Positions 1 to 8,212 of a DNA stretch of 64,000 bases are shown here, one piece after another. The notes under the pieces were generated by a model. It worked only from the letters and a program-made list of their open reading frames with translations. It searched no databases and had not been told where the DNA came from. Each line of letters starts with the position of its first letter. The first letter of the stretch is position 1. Both the position numbers and the translations under genes were made by a program. The DNA is from CALAGJ01 sp964293305 (GTDB lineage Bacteria; Bacteroidota; Bacteroidia; Chitinophagales; Chitinophagaceae), in NCBI GenBank assembly GCA_964293305.1, contig CAXYYO010000007.1:43460-107459 (forward strand). Direction: 5' to 3'.

Positions 1-816
1 AATAATGCAGCAGGCGGATATACCGTTTATGGTGCAAATGAAATATCTGTACATGGATTACAAGCCCAACTTGATGCCGGAATATTATCCAGTATAACTC
101 CATTCGGATATGAATTAAAACAATTGTACCCAGAATATTCTAATGGAATCAATATAGGTGCTTCCTATACTTTCAATAATAAATTATTCGGTAAAATGAA
201 TATTTTCAGAAATGATATCAACAATATGATTGCAACAAAAATAGTTGCATATAAAACGACAAATGCCCCTGTTTACAGTTATTTCAATATCAATGCTGCC
301 GTTACTGAGGGCACTGAAATCGAACTGAAATATAATATGTCAAAATATTTGAAAGTAGAAATGGGATATCAATTTTTGATCACAGCAGACAGAGCCATAT
401 TGGAAAAAATCAGAGCCGGTCAGGTGTTTGGCAAGAAACAAGGTTCATTAACTTCTTATCAATTAACAAGAAGTGATTATGGAGGTTTGAATGATCAAAG
501 TAAACATATGGCTAATCTAAAAATATTTTATGAAAACCAATCATGGTTTGTTACAACTAGATGTTTGTACCGAAGCAGATGGGGCGTGGCCGATTTAGAT
601 GGTAATCTTATTTTAAATAGAGATGATGAATATACTAATGGTAATCTGCAAATAAATATAAGTGCAGGTAAGTCATTCAAAAATGGTATGAAGTTAAATG
701 TTGGCTTAGACAATATCACAAATTATCAGAACCAAAGATATTTATCAAACCTTCCAGGTATTACATATTACATAACATATCAAATCAATTTTTTAAACAA
801 TAATAGGAGTCATTAA
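1..816 (+). CDS. TonB-dependent outer-membrane receptor, C-terminal part (5' end outside window)
   Basis: The frame is open from base 1, so only the last 271 residues or so of the barrel are present. The piece shows alternating amphipathic strands, a typical late-barrel stretch with GGLNDQSKHMANLKIF, and a terminal strand ending in Phe (ITYQINF) before a short tail. The stop lies 1 base before the HmuY-type lipoprotein gene, so the two are surely co-transcribed. By known HmuR/HmuY pairing, the receptor probably imports haem or another iron complex. The substrate is inferred from the neighbour alone. The plug and carboxypeptidase-like domain lie upstream of the window. Confidence 0.85.
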   Translation, partial: NNAAGGYTVYGANEISVHGLQAQLDAGILSSITPFGYELKQLYPEYSNGINIGASYTFNNKLFGKMNIFRNDINNMIATKIVAYKTTNAPVYSYFNINAAVTEGTEIELKYNMSKYLKVEMGYQFLITADRAILEKIRAGQVFGKKQGSLTSYQLTRSDYGGLNDQSKHMANLKIFYENQSWFVTTRCLYRSRWGVADLDGNLILNRDDEYTNGNLQINISAGKSFKNGMKLNVGLDNITNYQNQRYLSNLPGITYYITYQINFLNNNRSH

Positions 817-817
817 A

Positions 818-1420
818 ATGAAAAAATTAAATCAAGTTTTAAGTTTAGCTGTATTAGCTGTAGTCGTATTTAGCGCATGTAAAAAAGAAGAAACTGAACC
901 TGTACCACTCATTACCGAAACCAAAACTAATCTGCTTGCAGATCCTACAACAACAGGAAACCATTTTGCTTTCTTTAGTTTAGAAAGAAATGAAGAAGTA
1001 GCACTTGCAGATTCTGCAAGCAATAAGTGGGATATTGCATTCAGAAGTACAACCATACTCACCAATGGTGGCACAAGTGGTACTGCATCTGGTGGGGCAT
1101 TTGTACAAAGAGCTGTTATCTTTGACACATATACTGAAATACCCCAAGATTCTTCATTTAAAACAGATGTAAACACAACACCAGCTTATGCCATACCAAC
1201 AGGCTCAGGAAATGGATGGTATAACTATGATTTTTCTACAAATATCATATCACCTATACCGGGTAATATTTTAATTATTCGTACAGCATCAGGCAATTAT
1301 GCTAAAGTAGAAATTCTAAGTTATTATAAAGATGCACCTGTAACGCCATCTGCATCGGATATAGCAAGGTACTATACCTTTAGATATATCTATCAGCCAG
1401 ATGGTACGAAAATTTTCTAA
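818..1420 (+). CDS. HmuY family haem-binding lipoprotein
   Basis: 200 residues. An N-terminal lipoprotein signal runs to the lipobox VFSAC (Cys about residue 21), followed by a charged KKEE tail. The body has the HmuY-family pattern KWDIAFR followed by a glycine/threonine-rich stretch, then a GNGWYNYD segment and an RYYTFRYIYQPDG end. HmuY proteins are surface or periplasmic haemophores that hand haem to the TonB receptor encoded just upstream. The ATG sits 1 base after the receptor stop. A G/C hairpin with a T run follows, so this is the end of the operon. Family assignment is good. Haem as ligand is known for the family but not shown here. Confidence 0.87.
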   Translation: MKKLNQVLSLAVLAVVVFSACKKEETEPVPLITETKTNLLADPTTTGNHFAFFSLERNEEVALADSASNKWDIAFRSTTILTNGGTSGTASGGAFVQRAVIFDTYTEIPQDSSFKTDVNTTPAYAIPTGSGNGWYNYDFSTNIISPIPGNILIIRTASGNYAKVEILSYYKDAPVTPSASDIARYYTFRYIYQPDGTKIF

Positions 1421-1446
1421 AATTATGTTTTCTTCATGATTCGGGT

Positions 1447-1484
1447 AGGGGGTTGATTTACCTTAGTAACTGGCCCCCTTTTTT
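1447..1484 (+). terminator. Probable intrinsic terminator after the HmuY gene
   Basis: A GGGGG block (1448-1452) can pair with CCCCC (1474-1478) across a 21-base loop, followed directly by six T. The stem is short and the loop long, so strength is uncertain, but the position right after the operon end fits. Confidence 0.5.
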
Positions 1485-1570
1485 GCTGTTTTCCATTTTA
1501 TAAATTAATTTTCCAGTATCGCTTTCAAAAAAATACAGACACCAATCGCTTTGATTTAAAAGATTAAATA

Positions 1571-2482
1571 ATGAGAACTAAGAATATATTTTTTGTTTTG
1601 TTCATGCTTAAAAGTTTGCCTTTACTTGCTCAAGAACTAGATGAGAAGATTCCTTTACAAAATTTATGTGGATGTTTTAATGTCAATTTTAAATATGCTG
1701 AAACTTTCAGTCCAGATGATAGCTATCAATTTCATGAAGGAGAAAAAATTGAAGGGGGTACAGAATTAGCTTACCCAATTGTAAACAATGATAGATTTTT
1801 ATCCATACAACATATTCTGGTGGTAGGGGATTCAATGATAGTAAAACATTGGCGGGAGGACTGGTCTTATGAAAACCCTATTTTATGGGCATATACAGAT
1901 GCCAAAAAATGGATCAAAAAAAATTTAAGTACCTCACAGGTTAAAGGTCAATGGACACAATCAGTGTGGGAAGTTAGTGATGAACCGAGATATCAAGGAC
2001 ATGGTAAACTCATCAATCTTGAAGATGAAACCCTCTGGATAAGCAATGCAGATGCACCTTTGCCAAGACGTGAATATAGTGTGCGATCTGATTACAATAT
2101 TTTAAACAGAACGAACAGAATACATATTTCTGATACAGGCTATATACATGAACAGGACAATAAAAAGATTATAAGAATAGATGGCACCGACAAACTACTG
2201 GTAGAAGAAAAGGGCTATAATACTTATAGAAAAATAAATGATGATAATTGTGCATTTGCCAAAAAATATTGGGAAAAAAATAAATGGTTTTGGATTAAAG
2301 TCGAAGAATACTGGACAAATTATTTAGCTACGCACAATGTGATAGAACTCATGACAAAAGTGGATGGGAAAGCACTACATCAAAGACTTTTTACGCTTTT
2401 AAATGAGTATAATGCTAATCATATTGATGCAGCAGAAGTTGATTTAACGCTAACTACTGAAATTGAAAAGTATATAAAATAG
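1571..2482 (+). CDS. DUF6607 family secreted protein
   Basis: 303 residues with a signal peptide ending near LLAQ (about residue 21). It carries the family landmarks in order: LCGCFNVNFKYAETF, VKHWREDW, VKGQWTQSVWEV, APLPRREYSVRSDYN and EKGYNTYRKI. Length is normal for the family. Function is unknown. DUF6607 genes are often found beside haem or iron TonB receptors in Bacteroidota, which agrees with the HmuY pair just upstream, although a probable terminator lies between. The conserved paired cysteines (LCGC) could be structural or ligand-binding. A periplasmic or outer-membrane role in haem or iron handling is inference. Confidence 0.8.
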   Translation: MRTKNIFFVLFMLKSLPLLAQELDEKIPLQNLCGCFNVNFKYAETFSPDDSYQFHEGEKIEGGTELAYPIVNNDRFLSIQHILVVGDSMIVKHWREDWSYENPILWAYTDAKKWIKKNLSTSQVKGQWTQSVWEVSDEPRYQGHGKLINLEDETLWISNADAPLPRREYSVRSDYNILNRTNRIHISDTGYIHEQDNKKIIRIDGTDKLLVEEKGYNTYRKINDDNCAFAKKYWEKNKWFWIKVEEYWTNYLATHNVIELMTKVDGKALHQRLFTLLNEYNANHIDAAEVDLTLTTEIEKYIK

Positions 2483-2856
2483 CTTTTAATTACCGAAAAA
2501 ATAAAAATATTTCACATAGGATTTTGAAAATAGCACTACAGTTAAAATCAATACTACTGTGAATAGAAGAAAAGATTTTCAAAAATATCATAGAATACGA
2601 AGCTATGCAGTTTGTCTATCATTTACATACTCTCTTTGGAACAGAAAGCTAGAAAGTGGAAATGATAAACAGGAAATCAAACTTTAAAAACTGATAGTAC
2701 CATTGCTCACCGTACATCTAAAGTAAAAATCGTTTCGGAAACAAGCCTTGCTAAAATATGATAATGTTTTCTACAAAATAAGGTTGTAATACCATTATTT
2801 TGCCCCAGTTTGTTGAAATACTACTTAGAAAAACATTAGTAAATATTTATATTTCC
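2483..2856. other. Spacer without a recognised gene
   Basis: About 370 AT-rich bases between the DUF6607 gene and the ureohydrolase. No RNA gene, repeat or convincing ORF was seen. The last 80 bases contain an open extension of the ureohydrolase frame from a TTG at 2800, which I treat as untranslated, and a weak -7-like TATTTTG near 2796. Confidence 0.5.
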
Positions 2857-3900
2857 ATGGCAGATTTATCCAATTTTGATGCAAATAGTGCAGCCAATCC
2901 AAACAATAATATTTTTGGTTTACCTACTTCGGAGCATGATAGTAAACTTGTATTACTATCCGTTCCTTGGGAAGTTACAGTAAGCTATGGCGCAGGTACT
3001 GCTAGGAGTCCAGAGCATTTGCTAAGAGCAAGCATGCAGATTGATTTATTTGATCAGGACATGCCCGGAGGATGGAAGCAAGGGTTTTATATGAGGCCTC
3101 CTGAAAAGAAGATATTAATGAAAAGTGATTACCTCCGAAAAGAGGCTGAACTGTACATTTCATTCATATCCCAGCAGGAAGATATTTCTGACAATAAATT
3201 TATGTGTAAAAGCCTCAAAGACATTAATCAAGGCAGCGAAATGCTCAATAATTGGGTCTATGAGCAATCCAAAGAATTATTGGATAAAGGAAAACTTACT
3301 GCATTAGTAGGTGGAGATCATAGCACACCACTGGGCTTTTATAAAGCACTTGGTGAGAAGTATGGCTCATTTGGAATTTTACAGATTGATGCTCATTGCG
3401 ATTTACGAAAAGGATTTGAAGGTTTCAAATATTCTCATGCTTCTGTAATGTATAATGCGCTAGAAGAAGTGCCCGCTATATCAAAATTGGTGCAGCTTGG
3501 CGTAAGAGATTTTTGTGAAGAAGAGTGGGCGTATATATGCAATAGTGACTATAGAGTAATTACCTATTTTGATCAAGACGTAAAGGAAAGACAGTTTGCA
3601 GGAGAAACTTGGGATCACTTGACAGATGAAATTATTAATCATCTGCCACAGCAGATTTATTTTAGTTTTGATATTGACGGCTTAGACCCAAAACTTTGTC
3701 CGAGTACTGGCACTCCTGTATTTGGCGGATATGAAGCACACCAGATATTATACCTGTTTAAAAAAATAATAAATAGCGGTAGAAAACTTATTGGCTTTGA
3801 CTTAGTAGAAGTAGGAGTGGGAGAAGATAGTTTAGATGCAAATGTAGGTGCCCGCATACTTTGGAAAATGTGTAATATGCTCCTTAAAAGCAATTCCTAA
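2857..3900 (+). CDS. Ureohydrolase (arginase/agmatinase/formimidoylglutamase family)
   Basis: 347 residues from the ATG at 2857 (MADLSNF); the longer TTG start at 2800 would add unconserved residues. The family's metal motifs are present: GGDHST, DAHCDLR, then SFDIDGLDP with a downstream GFDLVEVG. These residues bind the two Mn ions that activate water for hydrolysis of a guanidino or formimino group. The substrate cannot be read from sequence; agmatine, formimidoylglutamate and arginine are all possible. The protein is long for agmatinase, with an insert of about 70 residues before GGDHS. The stop overlaps the next ATG (TAATG), showing translational coupling with a membrane protein. Confidence 0.85.
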   Translation: MADLSNFDANSAANPNNNIFGLPTSEHDSKLVLLSVPWEVTVSYGAGTARSPEHLLRASMQIDLFDQDMPGGWKQGFYMRPPEKKILMKSDYLRKEAELYISFISQQEDISDNKFMCKSLKDINQGSEMLNNWVYEQSKELLDKGKLTALVGGDHSTPLGFYKALGEKYGSFGILQIDAHCDLRKGFEGFKYSHASVMYNALEEVPAISKLVQLGVRDFCEEEWAYICNSDYRVITYFDQDVKERQFAGETWDHLTDEIINHLPQQIYFSFDIDGLDPKLCPSTGTPVFGGYEAHQILYLFKKIINSGRKLIGFDLVEVGVGEDSLDANVGARILWKMCNMLLKSNS

Positions 3901-4472
3901 TGGCATCAAAAGATTTTGATTTTGTACTTACTTTTAAAAAGCATAATGCAGTAGCGGCTGATGTTTTTAGTGCATTATTGTGTTTTTTGCCCCTTGCATA
4001 TTTTTTGCGGTTATATACAGAGCAAGCCCAGCCACTATTTATCATTTCATCTATTATTGTTGCTGCATTATTGGGGTTGAATTTTTTTAGAAAAAGAAAA
4101 AATCATACAATCAGTTTCAGATATATTTTTTTAATTATTGCATTTACATTTATCATCATAAGGGTCGAATACAATACTACTTGGTTGGCCATTTTGTATT
4201 TTATATTGCTGTTTGTAGAAATACAATTTAAAAGAAATATAGAAAAAGGTTTTGATAACGATGGTATTACTGATAATGGTTTGTTGAGGACTTTTGTACC
4301 TTGGCAGGAAATAAAAAATGCATTGTTAAAAGATGGCATTCTAACAATTGATTATTCAAATAATAAGCTTTTTCAAATGGAGATCGATGGCGATTTCGAA
4401 GACGAAACTGTGGAAGAGTTTAATAGATTTTGTAAGGCTCATCTTTTACATGCAAGCACTATAGTTTACTAA
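3900..4472 (+). CDS. Membrane protein of unknown function, probable C-terminal PH-like domain
   Basis: 190 residues. Four hydrophobic segments fill residues about 20-115, in two pairs. A soluble tail of about 65 residues follows with GITDNGLLRTFVPWQEI and later ILTIDYSNNK, a pattern like the YcxB/PH-like domain of small membrane proteins. The ATG shares its A with the stop of the ureohydrolase (TAATG), and its own stop overlaps the next small ORF the same way, so the three genes form one coupled unit. No enzymatic motif is seen and I do not recognise the family with certainty. Confidence 0.7.
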   Translation: MASKDFDFVLTFKKHNAVAADVFSALLCFLPLAYFLRLYTEQAQPLFIISSIIVAALLGLNFFRKRKNHTISFRYIFLIIAFTFIIIRVEYNTTWLAILYFILLFVEIQFKRNIEKGFDNDGITDNGLLRTFVPWQEIKNALLKDGILTIDYSNNKLFQMEIDGDFEDETVEEFNRFCKAHLLHASTIVY

Positions 4473-4612
4473 TGGATAAAAAAACTGAAGATAAACCCAA
4501 CCCTACAAAGTGGTTAAAAAGAATTGGCCTTGCTGGGTTTCTTTTTTTTCTGGTGAAAGGTCTTATATGGTTGGCCGTTTTCTGGGGTTTAGGAAATGTG
4601 TTGGGTTGTTAA
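4472..4612 (+). CDS. Small single-helix membrane protein (46 residues)
   Basis: The ATG at 4472 overlaps the preceding stop in a TAATG junction, the same arrangement as the gene before it, which is the main reason to accept so short a gene. The product starts with a charged, proline-containing stretch (MDKKTEDKPNPTKWLKR), has one hydrophobic helix (residues about 18-45: two Phe/Leu-rich turns, then LIWLAVFWGLG) and ends in Cys. The positive residues before the helix predict an N-in orientation. Function unknown; it could be a partner of the upstream multi-pass protein. Confidence 0.6.
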   Translation: MDKKTEDKPNPTKWLKRIGLAGFLFFLVKGLIWLAVFWGLGNVLGC

Positions 4613-4643
4613 TTATTCATTTACTTTTACAAAAAAAATATCT

Positions 4644-5411
4644 ATGGGTTTATTTAATTCTGGCAATCCTGCTCTAAATGAAAAAGTATTTAATCAGTCT
4701 ACAGGTGTACAGTCCGGTGAGCTGATGACAGTAAAAGGCACCATGAATAAATTTGGTTTTTTGTTATTTATGGTATTAGCCGGAGCGGCATATTCTTGGC
4801 ACTTGTATGAAATTCCGAAATTACAAACCATGCAAACCTTTATGTGGGTAGGTTTAATTGGTGGATTAGTTACTGGATTAATCATTCGATTTAATCCTAC
4901 ACTTGCCCAGTGGCTTGCACCATTATATGCAGTGCTCGAAGGATTGCTGCTGGGCGCTATTTCCGCTATTATCAATGATGAATTTAAAGAAAATTATCCC
5001 GGTATCGTTATTCAGGCGGTTGGGCTTACGTTTGGGGTAGCCATAGCCATGTTTTTGCTGTATAATTTTAAAGTCATTAAACCTACACAGCGTTTAAAAA
5101 GTATTGTATCCACAGCCTGTCTTGGTATATTCATATTTTATGCCATCGATATGATTCTTTATTATGCTTTTCATATCAATATAAGTATTACTGACTGGTC
5201 AAACACAAGTTGGCCTGCTATCATCTTCTCCTTGTTTGTAATTGTAATAGCATCGCTACGCTTAATATTCGATTATGAAAGTATAGAAGCCGGTGCTGCA
5301 CAAGGTGCTCCAAAATATATGGAATGGTATGGTAGTTTTGGATTGTTAGTTACACTTGTATGGTTATATATTGAAATAATCAGATTATTATCCCGCTTGA
5401 ATAAGCGATAA
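4644..5411 (+). CDS. Bax inhibitor-1 / YccA family membrane protein
   Basis: 255 residues from the ATG at 4644 (MGLFNSGNPALNEKVF, the usual start of Bacteroidota members; an upstream GTG/TTG extension would overlap the 46-residue gene). Seven hydrophobic segments follow. The BI-1 features are a Gly-rich second helix, EGLLLGAISA, and the late FDYESIEAGAAQGAPKYMEWYG loop with acidic residues that in the family form the pH-sensing di-aspartyl region. Family members act as pH-gated Ca leak channels or membrane-stress proteins; the bacterial role is poorly defined. A strong bidirectional terminator follows. Confidence 0.9.
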   Translation: MGLFNSGNPALNEKVFNQSTGVQSGELMTVKGTMNKFGFLLFMVLAGAAYSWHLYEIPKLQTMQTFMWVGLIGGLVTGLIIRFNPTLAQWLAPLYAVLEGLLLGAISAIINDEFKENYPGIVIQAVGLTFGVAIAMFLLYNFKVIKPTQRLKSIVSTACLGIFIFYAIDMILYYAFHINISITDWSNTSWPAIIFSLFVIVIASLRLIFDYESIEAGAAQGAPKYMEWYGSFGLLVTLVWLYIEIIRLLSRLNKR

Positions 5412-5432
5412 ATTAATTGCTATCAAAAAAAT

Positions 5433-5463
5433 GCCGGATCAAATTATTGTATCCGGCTTTTTT
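5433..5463. terminator. Bidirectional intrinsic terminator
   Basis: A perfect 7-bp stem GCCGGAT/ATCCGGC (5433-5439 and 5451-5457) is followed by six T on the plus strand and preceded by seven A (5425-5431), so it can stop transcripts from both convergent neighbours. Confidence 0.88.
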
Positions 5464-5491
5464 GTGGCAAAACCCCTATCAGTTTTTACCG

Positions 5492-6085
5492 TTATTCCAT
5501 TATATACATACCAGTGGGTGAGTAGCAAGCTGGTAGTCCAGTACCCAAGCCTGTGCTGGGCAGTTCTCCTCCTAGTATACGGCCATCCCATTTGAATGTA
5601 GCACTATTGGCTTTTGCTTCTACTACGTTTTGTCTGAATGGCATTGGAAATGGATCCCTATTATAGTATCTTGCTGCATCAAAATGGCTAAGTTCTAATT
5701 CACATAAATGACCTGCTACTGAAATTTTTACTACCACATTTCCAGGAAAATTTATTTCAATTTTAATATCTGCTTTAAAAACTGGAGCCTCTTCAAATGG
5801 AGTACCTTTAAAAATCTTTGGTCCAAAGTATTTGCCCAGTTCTTCATCTGCACATATAAATCCAAAAAAATCTGGCACTTCTTTTAAGTCCGGATTTATA
5901 AGTAGCATACCTCCAGGTGCTATGCCATAAGGCGTACTGGTCATATTTGCTACGTGCACTAGTACATGGGGCAGTGGTGCGTCATCTGTGGGTTTTAACA
6001 TGGCATCTACACCATCTGTCCAGTTAAGAAAATCAGTAGCATAGTGATGACCATTTTCTCTAAAAATAATTTCGCTCATATTCAT
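5492..6085 (-). CDS. Conserved-looking hypothetical cytosolic protein
   Basis: 197 residues if translation starts at 6085 (MNMSEIIFREN); 6079 and 6109 are alternatives. There is no signal peptide or membrane segment. Composition is that of a folded soluble protein, with a Pro/Gly-rich middle (YGIAPGGMLLINPDLKEV), an alternating hydrophobic run (FKADIKIEINF) that looks like beta strands, and a C-terminal GGELPSTGLGTGLPACY segment. I do not recognise the family. It is transcribed toward the terminator shared with the BI-1 gene, and its upstream region carries an unusual repeat cluster that might hold its promoter or operators. Confidence 0.7.
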   Translation of the reverse strand: MNMSEIIFRENGHHYATDFLNWTDGVDAMLKPTDDAPLPHVLVHVANMTSTPYGIAPGGMLLINPDLKEVPDFFGFICADEELGKYFGPKIFKGTPFEEAPVFKADIKIEINFPGNVVVKISVAGHLCELELSHFDAARYYNRDPFPMPFRQNVVEAKANSATFKWDGRILGGELPSTGLGTGLPACYSPTGMYIME

Positions 6086-6147
6086 TTTTTTTGAATTCAA
6101 ATGAACCATAAACTTGTAATGTAATCTATACCATTAATAGGGTATTT

Positions 6148-6245
6148 TTCACTGCGTGAATGGTTATTATTTTTTCTCACTTCGTGAAATGGATATTATT
6201 TTTTATTTCTCTGCGTGAATGAATATATTTTTTTCACTACGTGAA
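6148..6245. repeat. Four degenerate copies of a 13-bp half-palindromic motif
   Basis: Copies of TTCACTnCGTGAA lie at 6148-6160, 6176-6188, 6207-6219 and 6233-6245. Start-to-start spacing is 28, 31 and 26 bases, about three helical turns. The last copy (TTCACTACGTGAA) is nearly a perfect palindrome. The copies are separated by AT-rich stretches with T runs. They sit just upstream of the unknown gene at 5492-6085, so they could be operators, or a decaying tandem array of a dispersed element. Confidence 0.6.
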
Positions 6246-6338
6246 ATGGATGGCTTTGTTGAACCCGGTTTCTAACCTTGACTTTGTAATAAATTTTAAT
6301 TGCTAAATATGGGTTGAAATATTTGTATCAATTGCAGT

Positions 6339-6435
6339 ATCATGTTCGAATTGAATACTTTATTAGATAGGATTAGAACATGATCTTCATCACCATTTCA
6401 TCAGTCATGAAATGAATGGATAGGGGGAACATGAT
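6339..6435. repeat. Inverted and direct copies of ATCATGTTC/GAACATGAT
   Basis: ATCATGTTC at 6339-6347 faces a perfect complement GAACATGAT at 6376-6384, and the latter recurs in direct orientation at 6427-6435. Further on, 6461-6476 (TTGCCCGTAAGGTTAA) is a degenerate member of a palindrome family seen elsewhere in the window. The segment has no ORF. Confidence 0.5.
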
Positions 6436-6480
6436 ATTCAAAATTACTACAGCACAATCATTGCCCGTAAGGTTAAAAAT

Positions 6481-7359
6481 TTATGACTTCCCTTGGTTTA
6501 CAATATAAACCCCGGCAAGGATGATAGCCAAACATCCTATCTGCATCATATTTACTGATTCATGAAAATAAATGCCCCAACCAACAGCTATAAATGGCAT
6601 GCCATAAGTAACAAGCGATCCAAACAAAGGCCCCGCCATTTTGAGTAACTGATAAAATAAAATGCCGGCAATAGCAGTGCCTCCAATGCCCAATGTGGTA
6701 GAGGCCAGCAAAGCATTTGTATATTCCGGTTTTGAAAAGTCTAGATTAAAGAACCCTGTTGAAAAAAGGATAACAGCTGCAGGAATTAAAATAAATGAAA
6801 AGGATAGGGATACTACATGTATCGGAGAAAATGCTTTTAAATATCGGCTCACCACATTTACATTTATGCCATAAAATAGGGTGGCTAATATTACTAATAA
6901 ACTATAACCGATATCTGTCAAGCTTACTGCTTTGCCTCCGGCAAATGGTAACAAAATCAAACCAACTAACCCCACTACTACACCAATTATCTTCACCCTG
7001 TTTGTTGGCATTTTAAAGAATAATGATCCTACTACAATGGTAAAAAGTGGCGTAAGCGCATTGAGTATGCCAGCAAGGGAACTGTCTATTCTTGTTTCAG
7101 CTATGCAATATAAAAAGGCGGGGAAAAAACTGCCCAATAACCCTGATGCAATGGCATATTTTCTATGAATTGGCGGAATATTTTTAAAAGCTCTATAGGC
7201 AAAGGGCAACAGGAAAATAGCAGCACTTAGCATACGAATGGCAGCTACCTGATAGGCGCTAAATCCTCCATTGATACCCAGTTTCATCAAGATAAATGAA
7301 CTGCCCCATATTATGGAAAGTACTATAAATAATACCCATTTTGTAATTGTTTGATTCAA
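6481..7359 (-). CDS. EamA/DMT family metabolite exporter
   Basis: About 292 residues when started at the TTG at 7359 (NQTITKWVLF follows). The longer open frame to 7515 would run into the divergent PPK2 gene and adds an atypical hydrophobic leader. Ten hydrophobic segments make the two EamA repeats. Marks include the first-helix SIIWGSSFILMKLG and, mid-protein, the signature RIDSSLAGILNALTPLFT. Such proteins export amino acids, nucleosides or drugs by proton antiport; the substrate is not predictable. A TTG start is inferred because no in-frame ATG lies nearby. Confidence 0.82.
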   Translation of the reverse strand: MNQTITKWVLFIVLSIIWGSSFILMKLGINGGFSAYQVAAIRMLSAAIFLLPFAYRAFKNIPPIHRKYAIASGLLGSFFPAFLYCIAETRIDSSLAGILNALTPLFTIVVGSLFFKMPTNRVKIIGVVVGLVGLILLPFAGGKAVSLTDIGYSLLVILATLFYGINVNVVSRYLKAFSPIHVVSLSFSFILIPAAVILFSTGFFNLDFSKPEYTNALLASTTLGIGGTAIAGILFYQLLKMAGPLFGSLVTYGMPFIAVGWGIYFHESVNMMQIGCLAIILAGVYIVNQGKS

Positions 7360-7415
7360 GATCGAAAGTAATTTTTGCAAATGTGCTATTTTACAACCCT
7401 TTAAAAAAATAAAGG

Positions 7416-8156
7416 ATGATAAGGATAGAAAAAATAAATACAAGAGCACCAAAATCATTGCAAAAAGAAAAGATAAAAGAAAAGACAATTGAATTGACAG
7501 AAAAACTGGCAGCATTACAGAATCTGCTATTTGCCGAAGGCAAGCATTCCATTCTCATTGTTATACAAGGCATGGATGCAAGTGGTAAAGATGGGTTGAT
7601 TAGAAATGTGTTTGGAAAAATGAATCCACAGGGTGTTATGGTGCAGTCATTTAAGGCACCCACGACTGAAGAATTGAGCCATGATTTTCTCTGGCGTGTG
7701 CATAGCAAAGCCCCGGCAAAAGGCATGATACAAGTGTTTAACCGTAGTCATTATGAAGATATACTCATTACAAGGGTGCACAATTGGATTGATGAAGACA
7801 CAGCGCTAAAAAGGATAGAAGCCATCAATCAATTTGAAGCATTACTGAGCAGCCACAACAATACCCATATTCTGAAATTTTACCTCCATATATCACCCGA
7901 AGAACAGCAGGAAAGATTAAAAGAACGGATAAGCGACCCCACCAAACAATGGAAGTATAATGAAAATGATTTTAAAGAAGCATCGCTCTGGAAGTTATAT
8001 ATGAAAGCCTATAATGATTGCTTCAACCAGTGCAGCGCTATACCCTGGCAGTTTATACCAAGTGATCAAAACTGGTACAAAGAGTATTTGGTGGCTGATG
8101 CATTGTGTAAGCAATTGGAAGCACTGGATATGAAATATCCGGGATTAAAAAAATAA
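7416..8156 (+). CDS. Polyphosphate kinase 2 family (polyP:nucleotide phosphotransferase)
   Basis: 246 residues. Walker A GMDASGKDG is at residues 52-60 and the Walker B/lid region has VFNRSHYEDIL. A later RISDPTKQWKYNENDF matches the lid and the conserved W-K region of PPK2 (PF03976). A single PPK2 domain of this length transfers phosphate between polyphosphate and AMP, ADP or GDP; class cannot be fixed from sequence alone. The gene is divergent from the EamA exporter with a 56-base spacer. The C-terminus (KYPGLKK) is typical of the family. Confidence 0.92.
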   Translation: MIRIEKINTRAPKSLQKEKIKEKTIELTEKLAALQNLLFAEGKHSILIVIQGMDASGKDGLIRNVFGKMNPQGVMVQSFKAPTTEELSHDFLWRVHSKAPAKGMIQVFNRSHYEDILITRVHNWIDEDTALKRIEAINQFEALLSSHNNTHILKFYLHISPEEQQERLKERISDPTKQWKYNENDFKEASLWKLYMKAYNDCFNQCSAIPWQFIPSDQNWYKEYLVADALCKQLEALDMKYPGLKK

Positions 8157-8212
8157 TATTTTGAGCCCATATTTTCTTGATATTGTTTGCAAAGAGCGTA
8201 GTGGTTTTCAAC

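Larger units (their letters stand above)
6110..6480. other. Repeat-rich intergenic region without a gene
   Basis: 371 bases between two minus-strand genes. It holds the four-copy 13-bp motif, the GAACATGAT repeats and a degenerate CCCGTAGGG-type palindrome. No coding region or RNA gene was recognised. Confidence 0.6.

Noticed and set aside
6148..6245. CRISPR-like array
   Set aside because: The repeats are only 13 bp, degenerate, with AT-rich short spacers of unequal length and no cas genes.
7360..7515. Longer hydrophobic N-terminus for the EamA exporter
   Set aside because: It overlaps the divergent PPK2 coding region by about 100 bases, and the family's first helix begins at the TTG at 7359.
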